A DNA stretch of 64,000 nucleotides from Xanthomonas codiaei (GCF_002939785.1 NZ_MDEC01000004.1:1-64000); one strand, 5' to 3'; positions 35,903-47,287 are shown, counted from the first letter of the stretch. Program-made: numbers and translations. Notes: generated from the sequence alone by a model not told the origin.

Positions 35903-37228
35903 ATGAGTGGATTGACTAAGAAGGATTTGGCTGTCCTGACCAGCTATGCCAGAGATGGCAACCGCGAACTCTACTGGAACTATCTTTCCCAGTTGCCAGG
36001 TGCCGATGGCTACGGAACGTTGGCACTGGGTGTCGTTCGCAATGACAGCTTGCCCGGCCAAGTGGCAAACAGTTATGCCCAGGATTACGCCAGGCAACAA
36101 CACGACAACGGATCGCGCTTTGCCAATGCCGAACTGAGTGAGCGTCAATGGGAGGTATTCGGGCAGACGCTGGTCAAACAGGATTTGGCGCAGCGGATGC
36201 ATTGGATGGAACAGCGCCGCCCGGACCTGGCCTTGAACCTTCCCGGCAAGGATGTGATGACTGCACATGATCGAGCATTCGAATTTCACCAGCTCGACCC
36301 CAACTGCTGGACACCTCGCGTCCTTTTAGAAGCAGCCGAGCAAAAAAGCGGTCCCCAGAAGCTGGAACAGATCTGGACCAACATGCTCGACAACGGGTAT
36401 GCCGGCGCCACCCGCATCAGCAACACGGGCTATGAGACCTTTGCGCAGATGGGCCTAGCGGCCGGTAGCGAGTACCTGGCCAAGCTCGGCACTACCGAAG
36501 CGATCCAGATGCTGGAGGGCCGCTCTGCCGTCGATCCCAATGTCATCGGCAGCAACAGCTTCTACGCGATGTACTTCGAAAAAGAACACAAATGGGTGAA
36601 CGTCAGCGCAGGCGGCGGGCATCTTTCCATGCGCGAAGAGACCAATCCCGGCCGTATCGCCGAACTCGACGATGCCCGCGCCGTGCGCCTGGAGCGGCAG
36701 CAGAAAGCCACGCAGTTCCATGAAGACGACCCGCACCGCTCCATCACCCGCAGCCCGTTCACCGCGTCGGTCGATGACATGCGTGATCGGATGCTCCCGC
36801 CCACCAAACTGGCCGATATCGGCCCTGATCATCAGGACTACGCACTACTGCAGCAGGTGCGAGCGGGCGTGAGCGCGATCGATGCGCAGGCTGGGCGCAC
36901 GCCGGACGAAAACAGCGAGCGCCTCATCGCCAGCGTGATGACCCTCGCACGCCAGAACAACCTGGACCGGGCCGACCATGTGGTGCTGAGCGCACAGACC
37001 ACCGACAGCCCGGCCGGCCGCAACGTGTTTGTGGTGCAGGGCGAATTGAACAATCCCGCGCACCTACGCGCCCACATGCCCACCGATGTGGCCGTGCAGA
37101 CGCCGGTGGAGCAGTCGCTGCAGCGGCTGGAAGTGACCAGCGCGGAACGCCAACAGGCCTTGGCGCAGAGCCAGCAGCAGGAGATGGACAACCGGCAGCG
37201 TGAGAGTGCAGCAATCCGCATGGGGTAA
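35903..37228 (+). CDS. X-T4SS effector with XVIPCD and unassigned N-terminal domain
   Basis: A 441-residue protein from ATG at 35903, preceded by taggagtgatc. The C-terminal XVIPCD starts near residue 305: DYALLQQVRAGVSAIDAQAG, SERLIASVMTLARQNNLDRA, DHVVLSAQTTD, NVFVVQGELNNPAHLRAHM and TPVEQSLQRLE, then a Gln-rich tail. The N-terminal 260 residues (KDLAVLTSYARDGNRELYWN, YLSQLPGADGYGTLALGVVR, AHDRAFEFHQLDPNCWTPRV) match no family I can name and show no classic lysozyme or lipase motif. It should be exported into rival bacteria by the X-T4SS. The lipoprotein 22 bases upstream is the likely immunity partner. Confidence 0.85.
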   Translation: MSGLTKKDLAVLTSYARDGNRELYWNYLSQLPGADGYGTLALGVVRNDSLPGQVANSYAQDYARQQHDNGSRFANAELSERQWEVFGQTLVKQDLAQRMHWMEQRRPDLALNLPGKDVMTAHDRAFEFHQLDPNCWTPRVLLEAAEQKSGPQKLEQIWTNMLDNGYAGATRISNTGYETFAQMGLAAGSEYLAKLGTTEAIQMLEGRSAVDPNVIGSNSFYAMYFEKEHKWVNVSAGGGHLSMREETNPGRIAELDDARAVRLERQQKATQFHEDDPHRSITRSPFTASVDDMRDRMLPPTKLADIGPDHQDYALLQQVRAGVSAIDAQAGRTPDENSERLIASVMTLARQNNLDRADHVVLSAQTTDSPAGRNVFVVQGELNNPAHLRAHMPTDVAVQTPVEQSLQRLEVTSAERQQALAQSQQQEMDNRQRESAAIRMG

Positions 37229-37580
37229 GCGATGCTGCGTGTCGGCGCCTCCGAGGCAACGCCACCCCGGGGCCGCCCTAACGGGGGGTGCGGCATCGCG
37301 GTCCTCCCCATCAGGATCACGTGGCGCGCCGCTGATCGAAGCGCCACAACGACAAGGAACGCGCAATAAGGAACGCGCAATGTAGCGTCTGCCAGGCGAC
37401 ACGCACGCAACCACGCCGCGATGCCCGGCAAACGCCGCTGTCTCAAGATCCCACGCGTTCGAATGGCGGTGCTGGCTGCCCTGGCATCAGCGCGCGCCAG
37501 GGTGGAGATAGCTTTCCGGGGTTAGGCTTCGGGCTTGTCGACGGCATCCGATGCAGCCAAGGCTGCACAGCGCGCGTGAA
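37229..37580. other. Intergenic region with a 14-bp tandem repeat
   Basis: No gene is supported in these 352 bases between the convergent effector and aminopeptidase genes. At about 37355-37382 the unit aaggaacgcgcaat occurs twice in tandem. The remainder shows no clear terminator. Confidence 0.5.
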
Positions 37581-40254
37581 TCAAGCCTTGCGCGCCTGCA
37601 ACCACGCCCTGATCTGCGGCACACGCTGATCACGCAGCTTGACCCGCGTCTGGATGGTGCCGATCGCGGTGTCCGCCTCGCTGCGCGAGGTGGCGGCGAT
37701 GTACTTGTCCGCAAACGCCTTGATTTTGTCGACGGTCTTGAGGTCGAACGAGCCATCCGCCAGGCCGGGGTAGTAACGCGCACGCGAGGTGGTGTCGACC
37801 AGTGCGTCGACCTGGCTGCGATGGGCAACGGCGAAATCGAACGCCAGCTCGGGGTGCTCCTTTGCGACCGCACGGATCATGCTGGCGGCATTGGTCGCCC
37901 CAGGTTCGCTGGTGAGGGCCAGCGCCAGGGCGCGCTCTGCCAATGCCGGGTCCTTGGCCTGCGCCAGATAGAGGTAGTCCTCATCGCGCACCATCGCGGA
38001 GGTTTCCTTCCTTGCCATTGCCTGCAGTACTTGCCAGGTGGCAGCATCGGCATGCCGGGCGACGATGCCGAGCACGGCACTGCGCAGCTCCGGCGACAGC
38101 GCGGCGGGCGTGGCCTGGAAGGCAACGAAGCGGCGCTGCGCTTCGGCGATCACCGCAGGGTCGTCCAGTGAGCTCAGCGAGGTGATCAATTGCGCGCGTA
38201 GTTGCTTGACCTGCGCCGAGTCGCCATCACGCTCGTCCCAGCCGTAGCGGGCGAACACCGGCGCCAGCCGCGCCAGCGCATAGCTGCGCCAGGCGGCGCG
38301 GTCGGCTGCAGTGGTCTTGAACAAATCATCCAGGTCCACGAAGGTGCGGGACACGATCTGCCACAGGTCCGGCGCGGCATCCGCCGATAGGTTGGCGGTG
38401 AGGTCGAGCAGGTCCGCATCCGGCTGCAGGCCCACCTTGGCCAGTGCCGCGGTATCCAGCAGGACGCCGAGTTGGTCCACCACCGGCAGCGTCGGCAAGC
38501 GCGCGGCCAGCGCCTTGAACTGTGCGGGCGCATACAGCGTGCGGTAGTAGCCCTTCTGGCCGGCGTTGACCAGCACCGGGGCATCGCAGCCGGGCAGTGC
38601 GAGCTGCGCGGTGCGGTCCACCAACACGCGCTGGGTGTTGCCGGCGCCGCCGCGCACGGTGACCGGCACGCGCCATGTCAGCGGTGTCTTGTTGGGCCGA
38701 TCCAGGGTGTATTCGCCCTGCTCCAATGTGAGCGTGGTGGTGCCGGCGTCGCAGCGGGCGCTGGCCTTGATCAGCGGCACACCCGGCTGCTGGGTGAAGT
38801 CGTGCGCAATATCGATGAAGTGCTTGCCAGGCGCGACCTTGTCGATCTGCTGCCACAGCTGGCCGGTGACCGCGTTGCCGTACTGATGCTGCTGCAGATA
38901 CTGCCGCACGCCGGTGCGCCAATTGTCCGAGCCCACATAGTCTTCCAGCATGCTGATCACCGCCTCGCCCTTGTCGTAGGTGATGGCGTCGAAGGCCTGG
39001 CTGGCCTGCTCCACGGTGGCCACGTGCTGCACCACCGGGTGGGTGGTGGCGTAGGCATCGAGCGCCATCGCGTTGCGGCTTTTGTAGGCCGGGCCGGTCT
39101 TGTCGATATCCCATTCCGGATGCAGCTTGGCGGTGGTGCGCGCCTCCATCCAGTTGGCGAAGCCTTCGTTGAGCCACAGGTCGTCCCACCACGCCATGGT
39201 CACCAGATTGCCGAACCATTGATGCGCGATTTCATGCGCGGCGATGGTGAACACGTCCTGCCTGTCGCTGACGGTGGACACCGCCGGATCCAGCAGCAAA
39301 AAGCGCTCGAAGGTGAAGATCGCACCCCCAGTTTTCCATCGCACCGAAGAACTGGCTGCTGCCGGGCGCGGCGATGTTGTCCAGCTTGGGCAAGGGATAG
39401 CGAATGCCGAAGTAGGCGTTGTATTCGTGCAGCACATCGCGCCCGGATTCCAGCGCGAACTGCGCCTGGTCCACCTTGCCCTTCTGCGCGATCACGCCGA
39501 TCTCGGTGCCATTGTCGGCGGTGACGGTGGCGCGCTCGAACGCGCCCACGCCGACGAACAGCAGGTAGGTGGACATTTTCGGCGAGGTCTGGAACGCGAT
39601 CCGGGTGCGACCATCGGCGCCCGGCGTGGACGATGCCACCGGCATGTTGCTCACCGCCATCTGCCCGGCCGGTGCATGGATGACCAGGTCGAAGGTGGCT
39701 TTGAAATCGGGTTCGTCCCACGCCGGCACGAAGCGGCGCGCATCGGAGTTCTCGAACTGGGTGAACAGCGCGCGGCGGCTACCCTGCGCGGTGGGGTAAT
39801 CCAGTGCGAACAGGCCATTGGCCTGGGTGCCGATGGTGCCGCTGTAGTCCAGCGTGAGCAGGTACTTGCCCGGCGCCAGCGCGGCGCCGGTAGCGATGCT
39901 GGCGGTTTGCGCCTCGGCATCGGTGGTGACCTTGGCGACCACCGGCTTGCCACCTGCCGCGGCCAGCGTGGCCTTGTTGAAGCGCAGATCCGCTGCCTGC
40001 AGCACGATGGCATCGGTGGGCACCAGCACGTCCACATCGATGCCGACCTTGCCGTCGAAGCGCATCGCCTCGGCATGCGGGGTGATCTCGATGGCGTAGT
40101 GGCTGGGCCGGGCGGTGCGCGGCAGTTGGGTGGTAATGGCCGCATCGGCCGGTACCGCGGTCATGGCCTTCGCGGTTTCGGCAGCATGGACCGCACCCGT
40201 CAGGGCGGTGCCGGCCAGGGCCAGCGCGATGGCGGTTACCAGGGGAAGACGCAT
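37581..40254 (-). pseudogene. M1-family aminopeptidase, frameshifted within the GAMEN motif
   Basis: Two frames together encode an M1 zinc aminopeptidase of about 890 residues with a signal peptide (MRLPLVTAIALALAGTALTG). The first runs from 40254 to SSQFFGAMENWG. The second resumes with AIFTFERFLLLD and carries HEIAHQWFGNLVTMAWWDDL (HExxH), WLNEGFANWMEA (third zinc ligand) and an ERAP1-like C-terminal helical domain. The break is a run of five C on the plus strand (39325-39329) where four would keep frame. As read, the product loses its active site. It is a true frameshift or a homopolymer error; the rest of the gene is undamaged, so inactivation would be recent. Confidence 0.85.
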
Positions 40255-40363
40255 GGGCAATTCTCGCAAGAGGACGTGTGGATCGACCCATCCATGATCC
40301 TACTGCGGGCTCATCCGCGCGCACCGCCGAAAGTCATGCCAATGCGCAGCAAGGCTCAAACGC

Positions 40364-40390
40364 CAACGGCCCGGACAAGCCGGGCCGTTG
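40364..40390 (-). terminator. Stem-loop downstream of purA
   Basis: The arms caacggcccgg and ccgggccgttg form a perfect eleven-base stem with a five-base loop, 27 bases after the purA stop. There is no strong T-run on either side. It is probably a terminator or a 3' mRNA-stabilising hairpin. Confidence 0.55.
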
Positions 40391-40416
40391 CTGTGCCACT
40401 GCGCGGGGTCAGCCGA

Positions 40417-42047
<1,631 letters not shown>

Positions 42048-42233
42048 TCAATGGCGCACGATCCACAGCCCGATGACGGCCAGCGCCAGGGTCACTGCGC
42101 CGATGGCCCGCACCTGCGCGACCGGCAGGCTGAACAGCTGATCGATCATGCGCTTCCAGGCGATCGGCATGGCAAACAGCAGCAGGCCTTCGATGACGAA
42201 GATCAGGCACAGGGCGGTGAGCAAGTCATGCAT
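42048..42233 (-). CDS. DUF2065 small membrane protein (YjeT-like)
   Basis: A 61-residue protein from MHDLLTALCLIFVIEGLLLF, with two transmembrane segments (about residues 5-22 and 42-59) joined by a basic loop WKRMIDQLFSLP. The ALCLIFVIEGLLLFAMP pattern defines DUF2065. It sits between hflC and purA, exactly as yjeT does in E. coli, so orthology is likely. Function is unknown. The hflC terminator at 42399-42425 separates it from hflKC. Confidence 0.88.
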   Translation of the reverse strand: MHDLLTALCLIFVIEGLLLFAMPIAWKRMIDQLFSLPVAQVRAIGAVTLALAVIGLWIVRH

Positions 42234-42398
42234 AGCGATGCCATTGTCTGGGAGATCTGTAGTGTGCCCGGATCCGCAACCCGAAATACCCCTCGCGCAG
42301 GAGCGCACCTGGGCGCGACGGGTATTCGGGTCAGGTGATCGCGCCCAGATGCTTTCCTGCAGCTGGGGGGCGTACCTGCTCGGCAAAAGAGCCACATA

Positions 42399-42425
42399 CA
42401 AAAAACGCCCGCATTACGCGGGCGT
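42399..42425 (-). terminator. Intrinsic terminator of hflKC
   Basis: On the minus strand, ACGCCCGC and GCGGGCGT form a stem around a five-base loop, followed by six T. It lies 22 bases after the hflC stop and fits a strong Rho-independent terminator. Confidence 0.88.
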
Positions 42426-42446
42426 CTTCGATTCAAGCAGAGCAAC

Positions 42447-43310
42447 TCAGCGATCGCTTTTGAGGTACTGCAGGAACGGGTCGTTCTTGTCCAGCACAAC
42501 CACGCCGTTGCCGTCGGTCATCGACTCGCGGTAGGCCTCCAGGCTGCGGTAGAAGGCGTAGAACGCGGGGTCCTTGGAGCCGGCCTGCCCGTAGATCCGC
42601 GCGGCTTGGGCATCGCCTTCGCCACGCAGCTTCTGTGCGTCGCGCTCGGCATCGGCCTTGATCACCGTGCTCTCGCGGTCTGCCTGGGCGCGAATGGTCA
42701 GTGCCTGCTCTTCGCCTTCGGCGCGCAGCTTGCTGGCTTCCTGCTTGCGCTGGGCGCGCATGCGCTCGTAGACGTCGGTGATCACCTGGCTGTCGGTGGG
42801 CAGGTCGATCTGCTTGATGCGCAGGTCGGTGATCTGCATGCCCAGGCCCTTGATGGCGGCATTGATGCCCTTGAGCTGGTTGGCGATCAGCTCGCTGCGG
42901 TCGCCGGAGACCAGCTGCTGCAGGGTGCGCGAGTTGATCTGGTTGCGCAGCGAGTCGGTGATGATCGGGGCCAGGCGCGAGTTCGCCACGGCCTCCTCGC
43001 CGCCGGTGGCGCGGTAGAACGCACGCACATCGGAGATGTAGCCGATGGCGAAGAAATCCACGCTCACGTCTTTCTGCTCGGCAGTGAAGTATCGCGCCGG
43101 GGCGGTGTCCAGCACCTGGAAGCGACGGTCGAACACGCGCACCGATTCCACCATCGGAATCTTGAAGTGCAGGCCGGGCTTGAGGTCGGCACGCACCACG
43201 CGGCCCAGGTTGAGCACCATGGCGGTCTGGTCCTCGCGCACCACGAACACCGAGCCCATCAGGCCCAGCAACACGGCGACGATCAGGCCGATGACTAGCG
43301 AATTCTTCAT
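42447..43310 (-). CDS. hflC: FtsH-protease modulator HflC
   Basis: A 287-residue SPFH/band-7 membrane protein. One N-terminal transmembrane segment (LVIGLIVAVLLGLMGSVFVV) is followed by the prohibitin-like domain (MVLNLGRVVRADLKPGLHFK, VFDRRFQVLD) and a helical, charged region with RADRESTVIKADAERDAQKL. It forms the large HflKC cage that encloses and regulates FtsH. Its ATG overlaps the hflK stop (TAATG), so the two are translationally coupled. Length and motif order are normal. Confidence 0.95.
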   Translation of the reverse strand: MKNSLVIGLIVAVLLGLMGSVFVVREDQTAMVLNLGRVVRADLKPGLHFKIPMVESVRVFDRRFQVLDTAPARYFTAEQKDVSVDFFAIGYISDVRAFYRATGGEEAVANSRLAPIITDSLRNQINSRTLQQLVSGDRSELIANQLKGINAAIKGLGMQITDLRIKQIDLPTDSQVITDVYERMRAQRKQEASKLRAEGEEQALTIRAQADRESTVIKADAERDAQKLRGEGDAQAARIYGQAGSKDPAFYAFYRSLEAYRESMTDGNGVVVLDKNDPFLQYLKSDR

Positions 43311-44443
43311 TATTCGGTTCCCTCACGGCCGGTCGGACGCGGGCCGCGATCCGGATTACGGATGGCCTCGCTGCTGGCACTCTGCGGCGGGTTGAGCAGC
43401 ACATCCTGCGGCACCATCGACGGCATGCCACCGTTGGTGTTGCCACTGGCGTTGGCAGGCTTGTTGGCATCGGCCGGCAGCGGCACATAGATGACCTGAC
43501 GGCCATCGCTGCCGATCACCTTGCGGTTCTCGGCCAGCACTTTCTGCACGGTTTCCAGCCACAGCCGCTTGCGGGTGACCTCCGGGGCGCCGGCATACTG
43601 TTCCTGCAGCAGGGTGAAGCGGTCGGCATCGCCCTCGGCCTTGGAGATCACCGCCTGCTTGTAGCCTTCGGCGCCGGTACGGGTGCGTGCACCCTGGCCG
43701 CGCGCTTCCGGCACCACCTTGGCGGCGTAGGCCTGGGCTTCGTTGATCAGGCGCTCGCGCACCTGCTGGGCACCGTTGACCTCGTCGAAGGCCGGCTTCA
43801 CCTCTTCCGGCGGACGGGCGTCGGGCAGGGTGACGGCAGTGACGGACAAGCCGGTGTTGTAGGCGTCGAGCGAGGCCTGCAGGCGATCCTTGGACGCGAT
43901 CGCCAGCGGGCCGCGATTGTTGAGCACGGTATTGAGATCGGAACGACCGACCTGCTCACGCACGGCACTCTGCGCGGCCTGCTCCAGCACCAGGTCGGCA
44001 TTGCGCGAACCGAACAGATACTTGCGCGGGTCGCTGATCTGGTACTGCACGTTGAGCGAGACGTTGACGATGTTCTCGTCGCGGGTCAGCACCGGCACCT
44101 GGTTGCTGAAGGTCTTGATCTCGGTGGCATTGACCTTGCGCACCGACTCGATCGGCCACGGCAGCTTGAAGTTCGGGCCAGGCTGCAGGATGCGCGAGAA
44201 CTGGCCGAAGCGCAGCACCACGCCACGCTGCTGTTCGCCGATGAGCTGGAAGCTGGAGAACAGCACCATCAGCACCACCGCGACCAGGATCCAGCGGCCC
44301 ACGCCGCCATCGAACAGCTCCTTCAATGGCGCCGGCAGATTGCCCCAGCCCCCGCCATTGCCGCCGCCGCGCGGCCCCCAGGACCTGCGACGGTTGGGAT
44401 CCGGGCCATCTCCGCCCTTGTTGCCGGGTGTATTCCAGGCCAT
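43310..44443 (-). CDS. hflK: FtsH-protease modulator HflK
   Basis: A 377-residue SPFH protein. A Gly/Asn/Pro-rich cytoplasmic tail (NRRRSWGPRGGGNGGGWGNL) precedes one transmembrane segment (WILVAVVLMVLFSSFQLIGE). The band-7 domain includes GVVLRFGQFSRILQPGPNFK and VPVLTRDENIVNVSLNVQYQ, and a coiled region follows (RTGAEGYKQAVISKAEGDAD). The C-terminus is Pro/Asn-rich. It is the first gene of the hflK-hflC pair and partners HflC in the FtsH-regulating complex. Confidence 0.95.
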   Translation of the reverse strand: MAWNTPGNKGGDGPDPNRRRSWGPRGGGNGGGWGNLPAPLKELFDGGVGRWILVAVVLMVLFSSFQLIGEQQRGVVLRFGQFSRILQPGPNFKLPWPIESVRKVNATEIKTFSNQVPVLTRDENIVNVSLNVQYQISDPRKYLFGSRNADLVLEQAAQSAVREQVGRSDLNTVLNNRGPLAIASKDRLQASLDAYNTGLSVTAVTLPDARPPEEVKPAFDEVNGAQQVRERLINEAQAYAAKVVPEARGQGARTRTGAEGYKQAVISKAEGDADRFTLLQEQYAGAPEVTRKRLWLETVQKVLAENRKVIGSDGRQVIYVPLPADANKPANASGNTNGGMPSMVPQDVLLNPPQSASSEAIRNPDRGPRPTGREGTE

Positions 44444-45146
44444 GCACGCTCCGTGATCGAGGGGCTGTGCGGGCCAGTCCCGCAGTGCCGCCGTGTTGTG
44501 TGATTCGCCGATTCTACTAGATGGGGCAGACCCGCCGTTTTGAAAGGCCCGGATCGGTGCATCGGCGGTTTAGCCGCTGGGGCGGATCGAACGCGAAGCG
44601 GGTGCCGGCACCGAGCGACCAGCGACATGCCTGCGCGGGCGGGAATCGAAGGACCAGGCGCGCGCCTGCCCCGCAGGGCGATAGCCGGGAGCGAACTATC
44701 GATATGTCGCCCGCCTGAGCGGGCAGCCCTGGCCTGCCAACGCTGGGCTGGCGTGCATGGGTGCGAGCGGGCGCATCGACGTGCGCCCCGGCCGAACCAA
44801 AGGGGAGCGTAAGCGCAGATCCGACGTTTGGGGACGATGCGCGCTGCCACGCTGGGCAATGCGCCGACGCCGATGCCTCTGGCTCACCGGAGCCGTAGTG
44901 GTTGCGTGCGGGCAACCGCTGCGTCGGTCGCAGGCGTGACGCCGCCTGGTGAGTTGACGCGGCCGTGCGCAGCGATGCATGGGGCGTTGCGCCGGCGGCC
45001 CTCAACGGCGCATCTGCTCGACCCGTGCACCGGTCGGGGCGAGGATCGCCATGCCGCTTATCCTTATCCCAGCCTGCGCCCATGGAAGCGGGGAGTGCCC
45101 CGCCCGCCTGCGAAGGACCTTGTCCGGTAGAGCCTTGCCGACGCGC
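44444..45146. other. 703-base gap, no gene supported
   Basis: Several short open frames occur on both strands but none has a convincing start signal or recognisable protein character. The reading is Arg/Pro/Ala-rich, as expected of non-coding high-GC DNA. The hflK promoter must lie near 44450-44600. No clear hairpin or repeat array was seen. Confidence 0.4.
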
Positions 45147-45533
45147 TCAGGCCGCCGGTGGTTCTTCCTTCTGGTTGAACACGCGCTCCATCACTTCCAG
45201 CAGTTCGTCTTCGGAGAACGGCTTGGTGATGTAGGCGCGCGCGCCCTGGCGCATGCCCCACATGCGGTCGGTGTCCTGGTCCTTGGTGGTCACCAGGATC
45301 ACCGGGATGTGCTGGGTGGTGGGCTCGCGCTTGAGCGTGCGCGTGGCCTGGAAGCCGTTGAGGTTGGGCATGACCACGTCCATCAGCACCAGATCCGGCA
45401 GCGACTCCTTGGCGGCTTCCACGCCGGCGGCGCCATCGGTGGCGGTAATGGTTTCGTGTCCCAGCTTCTCGACGATGCGCTGAATCCCCAGCAGCTGCGA
45501 CGGCGAGTCGTCGACGATCAGAATGCGTGCCAT
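45147..45533 (-). CDS. Single-domain response regulator, PilH-like
   Basis: A 128-residue CheY-type receiver with no output domain. It starts MARILIVDDSPSQLLGIQRI. Acidic pocket D8/D9, phospho-acceptor D52 in LVLMDVVMPNLNGFQATR, the conserved Thr in VILVTTKDQD and Lys in AYITKPFSEDE are all present. The sequence pattern, notably MDVVMPxLNGFQATR and VTTKDQDTDRMWGMRQGA, is that of PilH, which modulates twitching motility in the Pil-Chp system. No pilG, pilI or pilJ lies beside it here, so the exact orthology is uncertain. Confidence 0.87.
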   Translation of the reverse strand: MARILIVDDSPSQLLGIQRIVEKLGHETITATDGAAGVEAAKESLPDLVLMDVVMPNLNGFQATRTLKREPTTQHIPVILVTTKDQDTDRMWGMRQGARAYITKPFSEDELLEVMERVFNQKEEPPAA

Positions 45534-45639
45534 GTGTTTCCCCTAGTGTGCGGCGAGTGTAGTGCGCCGGCAGCGCTTTCGGTAGCTGGGCCGGGCCAAC
45601 TGCCCGATGCGTGCTGCCTGGCGCCTTGCAAGTGTTGCT

Positions 45640-46245
45640 GCACGCGAACGCACGGCGCTGGCGTGTGAACGCACGTCACCCCATCCGCCCTTCGGGCACC
45701 TTCCCCCGCGAGCGGGGGAAGGGAGCGGGTGGATGGTCGTGCAGCACAACCAACAGATCACAGCCAGGCGTCCCTTCTCCCTCTGGCGGGAGAAGGTGGC
45801 GCACAGCGCCGGATGAGGGCAGCACCGTCATGGCCATACGGCTGCAGGCATGGCAACGCACGGCGCTGGCGTGTGAACGCACCTCCCCCATCCGCCCTTC
45901 GGGCACCTTCCCCCGCGAGCGGGGGAAGGGAGCGGGTGGATGGCCGTGCAGCGCAACCAACAGATCACACGCAGCCAGGCGTCCCTTCTCCCGCTGGCGG
46001 GAGAAGGTGGCGCGCAGCGCCGGATGAGGGCAACACCGTCATGGCCATACGGCTGCAGGCATGGCAACGCACGGCGCTGGCGTGTGAACGCACGTCCCCC
46101 CATCCGCCCTTCGGGCACCTTCCCCCGCGAGCGGGGGAAGGGAGCGGGTGGATGGTCGTGCAGCGCAACCAACATGTCACACGCAGCCAGACGTCCCTTC
46201 TCCCGCTGGCGGGAGAAGGTGGCGCGCAGCGCCGGATGAGGGCAT
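45640..46245. repeat. Three tandem copies of a ~210-bp element
   Basis: The marker cacggcgctggcgtgtgaacg recurs at 45650, 45858 and 46069, spacing 208 and 211 bases. Each unit holds two hairpins: cttcccccgcgagcgggggaag and cttctcccgctggcgggagaag. Each ends in gcgcagcgccggatgagggc. Copies differ by only a few bases, indicating recent expansion. The region from 45534 to 46390 contains no supported gene. Confidence 0.85.
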
Positions 46246-46390
46246 GGCTACGATTCGATGGTGCAGATCGACGTCGACTGCTGCGGTGCTGGCCGAGCGT
46301 ACCCTCCCCCACCACCTCGCGCGCCAATGGCGCGCAAGCCGTGCCTCATCGCCCCGTAGGGAGGGACTCCAGTTCCCGTTGTGGGGAACC

Positions 46391-47287
46391 TCACACCGTC
46401 TCGCCAAAGGCCTTGGCGAGATTGCGATACGCCTTCTTCTGCGCATCGTCGGTGGGCGCCGGCGCCAGGATTTCCAGTTCCACGATCTGGTCGCCCGGGG
46501 TGGTGCCCGGCAGCCCGCGCCCGCGCAGGCGCAGCTTGCGGCCGGCATCCGAATCCGCAGGCACCTTCAACTCCACCGACCCGCCCAGGGTGGGCACGCT
46601 GATGGTGGTGCCCAGCGCGGCCTGCCAGGGCGTGACCTGCAAGGTGTACAGGATGTTGCGCCCGTCCACCTCGAAGTGCGGGTGCGCGGCATATTCGATC
46701 TCCAGCAGCAGATTGCCGCCACCGTTGCCCTGCCCGCTCAGGCGGATCACCTGGCCGGGCTGCACGCCCTTGGGCACGCGCACGTCCAGCTGCTTGCCAT
46801 TGATGGTGATGCGCACGCTGTCGCCCGAATGCACGGCCTCCAGCGGCACCGCCAGCTTGGCGCGGGTGTCGCCACGCGCCTGAGGGCCGGCTCCCGCGCC
46901 CGGACCGGCTCCCGGGCCGCGTGGCCGCCCACCGCGCTGGCCGGCGAACAGGCTCTCGAAGAAATCGCTGAAGCCGCCACCGGCACCGCCGTTGCCGAAC
47001 ACTTCCTCGAAATCGAAGCCCTGCCCGCCGCCGTAGCCGGGGGGAGCCTGGAATTCGTCGCCGGGGCGATAGCCCTGCGCCTTCAGCTGATCGTAGGCCT
47101 TGCGCTTGGCCGGGTCGCGCAAGGCCTCGTAGGCTTCGTTGATGGCCTTGAACTTGTCTTCGGCGCCGGCTTCCTTGCTGACGTCGGGGTGGTACTTGCG
47201 CGCCAGCCGCCGGTAGGCGGTCTTGATCTCCGCATCGCCTGCGCTGGGCTCCACGCCCAGCGTTGCGTAGTAATCCTTGAATTCCAT
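46391..47287 (-). CDS. cbpA: DnaJ-family co-chaperone CbpA
   Basis: A 298-residue class B J-protein. The J domain is at residues 4-70 with HPD in ARKYHPDVSKEAGAEDKFKA. A Gly/Phe-rich region follows (GYGGGQGFDFEEVFGNGGAG). Two C-terminal substrate-binding domains include LDVRVPKGVQPGQVIRLSGQ and TPWQAALGTTISVPTLGGSV. There is no zinc-finger region, which separates CbpA from DnaJ. It stimulates DnaK. Hsp20 is the next gene upstream on the same strand, giving a small chaperone cluster. AGAGGTG precedes the start, but a terminator-like hairpin lies only 15 bases upstream. Confidence 0.93.
   Translation of the reverse strand: MEFKDYYATLGVEPSAGDAEIKTAYRRLARKYHPDVSKEAGAEDKFKAINEAYEALRDPAKRKAYDQLKAQGYRPGDEFQAPPGYGGGQGFDFEEVFGNGGAGGGFSDFFESLFAGQRGGRPRGPGAGPGAGAGPQARGDTRAKLAVPLEAVHSGDSVRITINGKQLDVRVPKGVQPGQVIRLSGQGNGGGNLLLEIEYAAHPHFEVDGRNILYTLQVTPWQAALGTTISVPTLGGSVELKVPADSDAGRKLRLRGRGLPGTTPGDQIVELEILAPAPTDDAQKKAYRNLAKAFGETV

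Noticed and set aside
39325-39329. Programmed ribosomal frameshift in the aminopeptidase gene
   Set aside because: No slippery heptamer of the usual type and no supporting stem-loop was seen; M1 aminopeptidases are not known to use frameshifting. Mutation or sequencing error is simpler.
44521-45130. Several small frames between hflK and the response regulator
   Set aside because: Arg/Pro-rich, overlapping on both strands, no start signals and no recognisable protein pattern.
45640-46245. Possible CRISPR array or small repeated genes
   Set aside because: Repeats of about 210 bases with no variable spacers; the frames in them read differently in each copy and end at hairpins.
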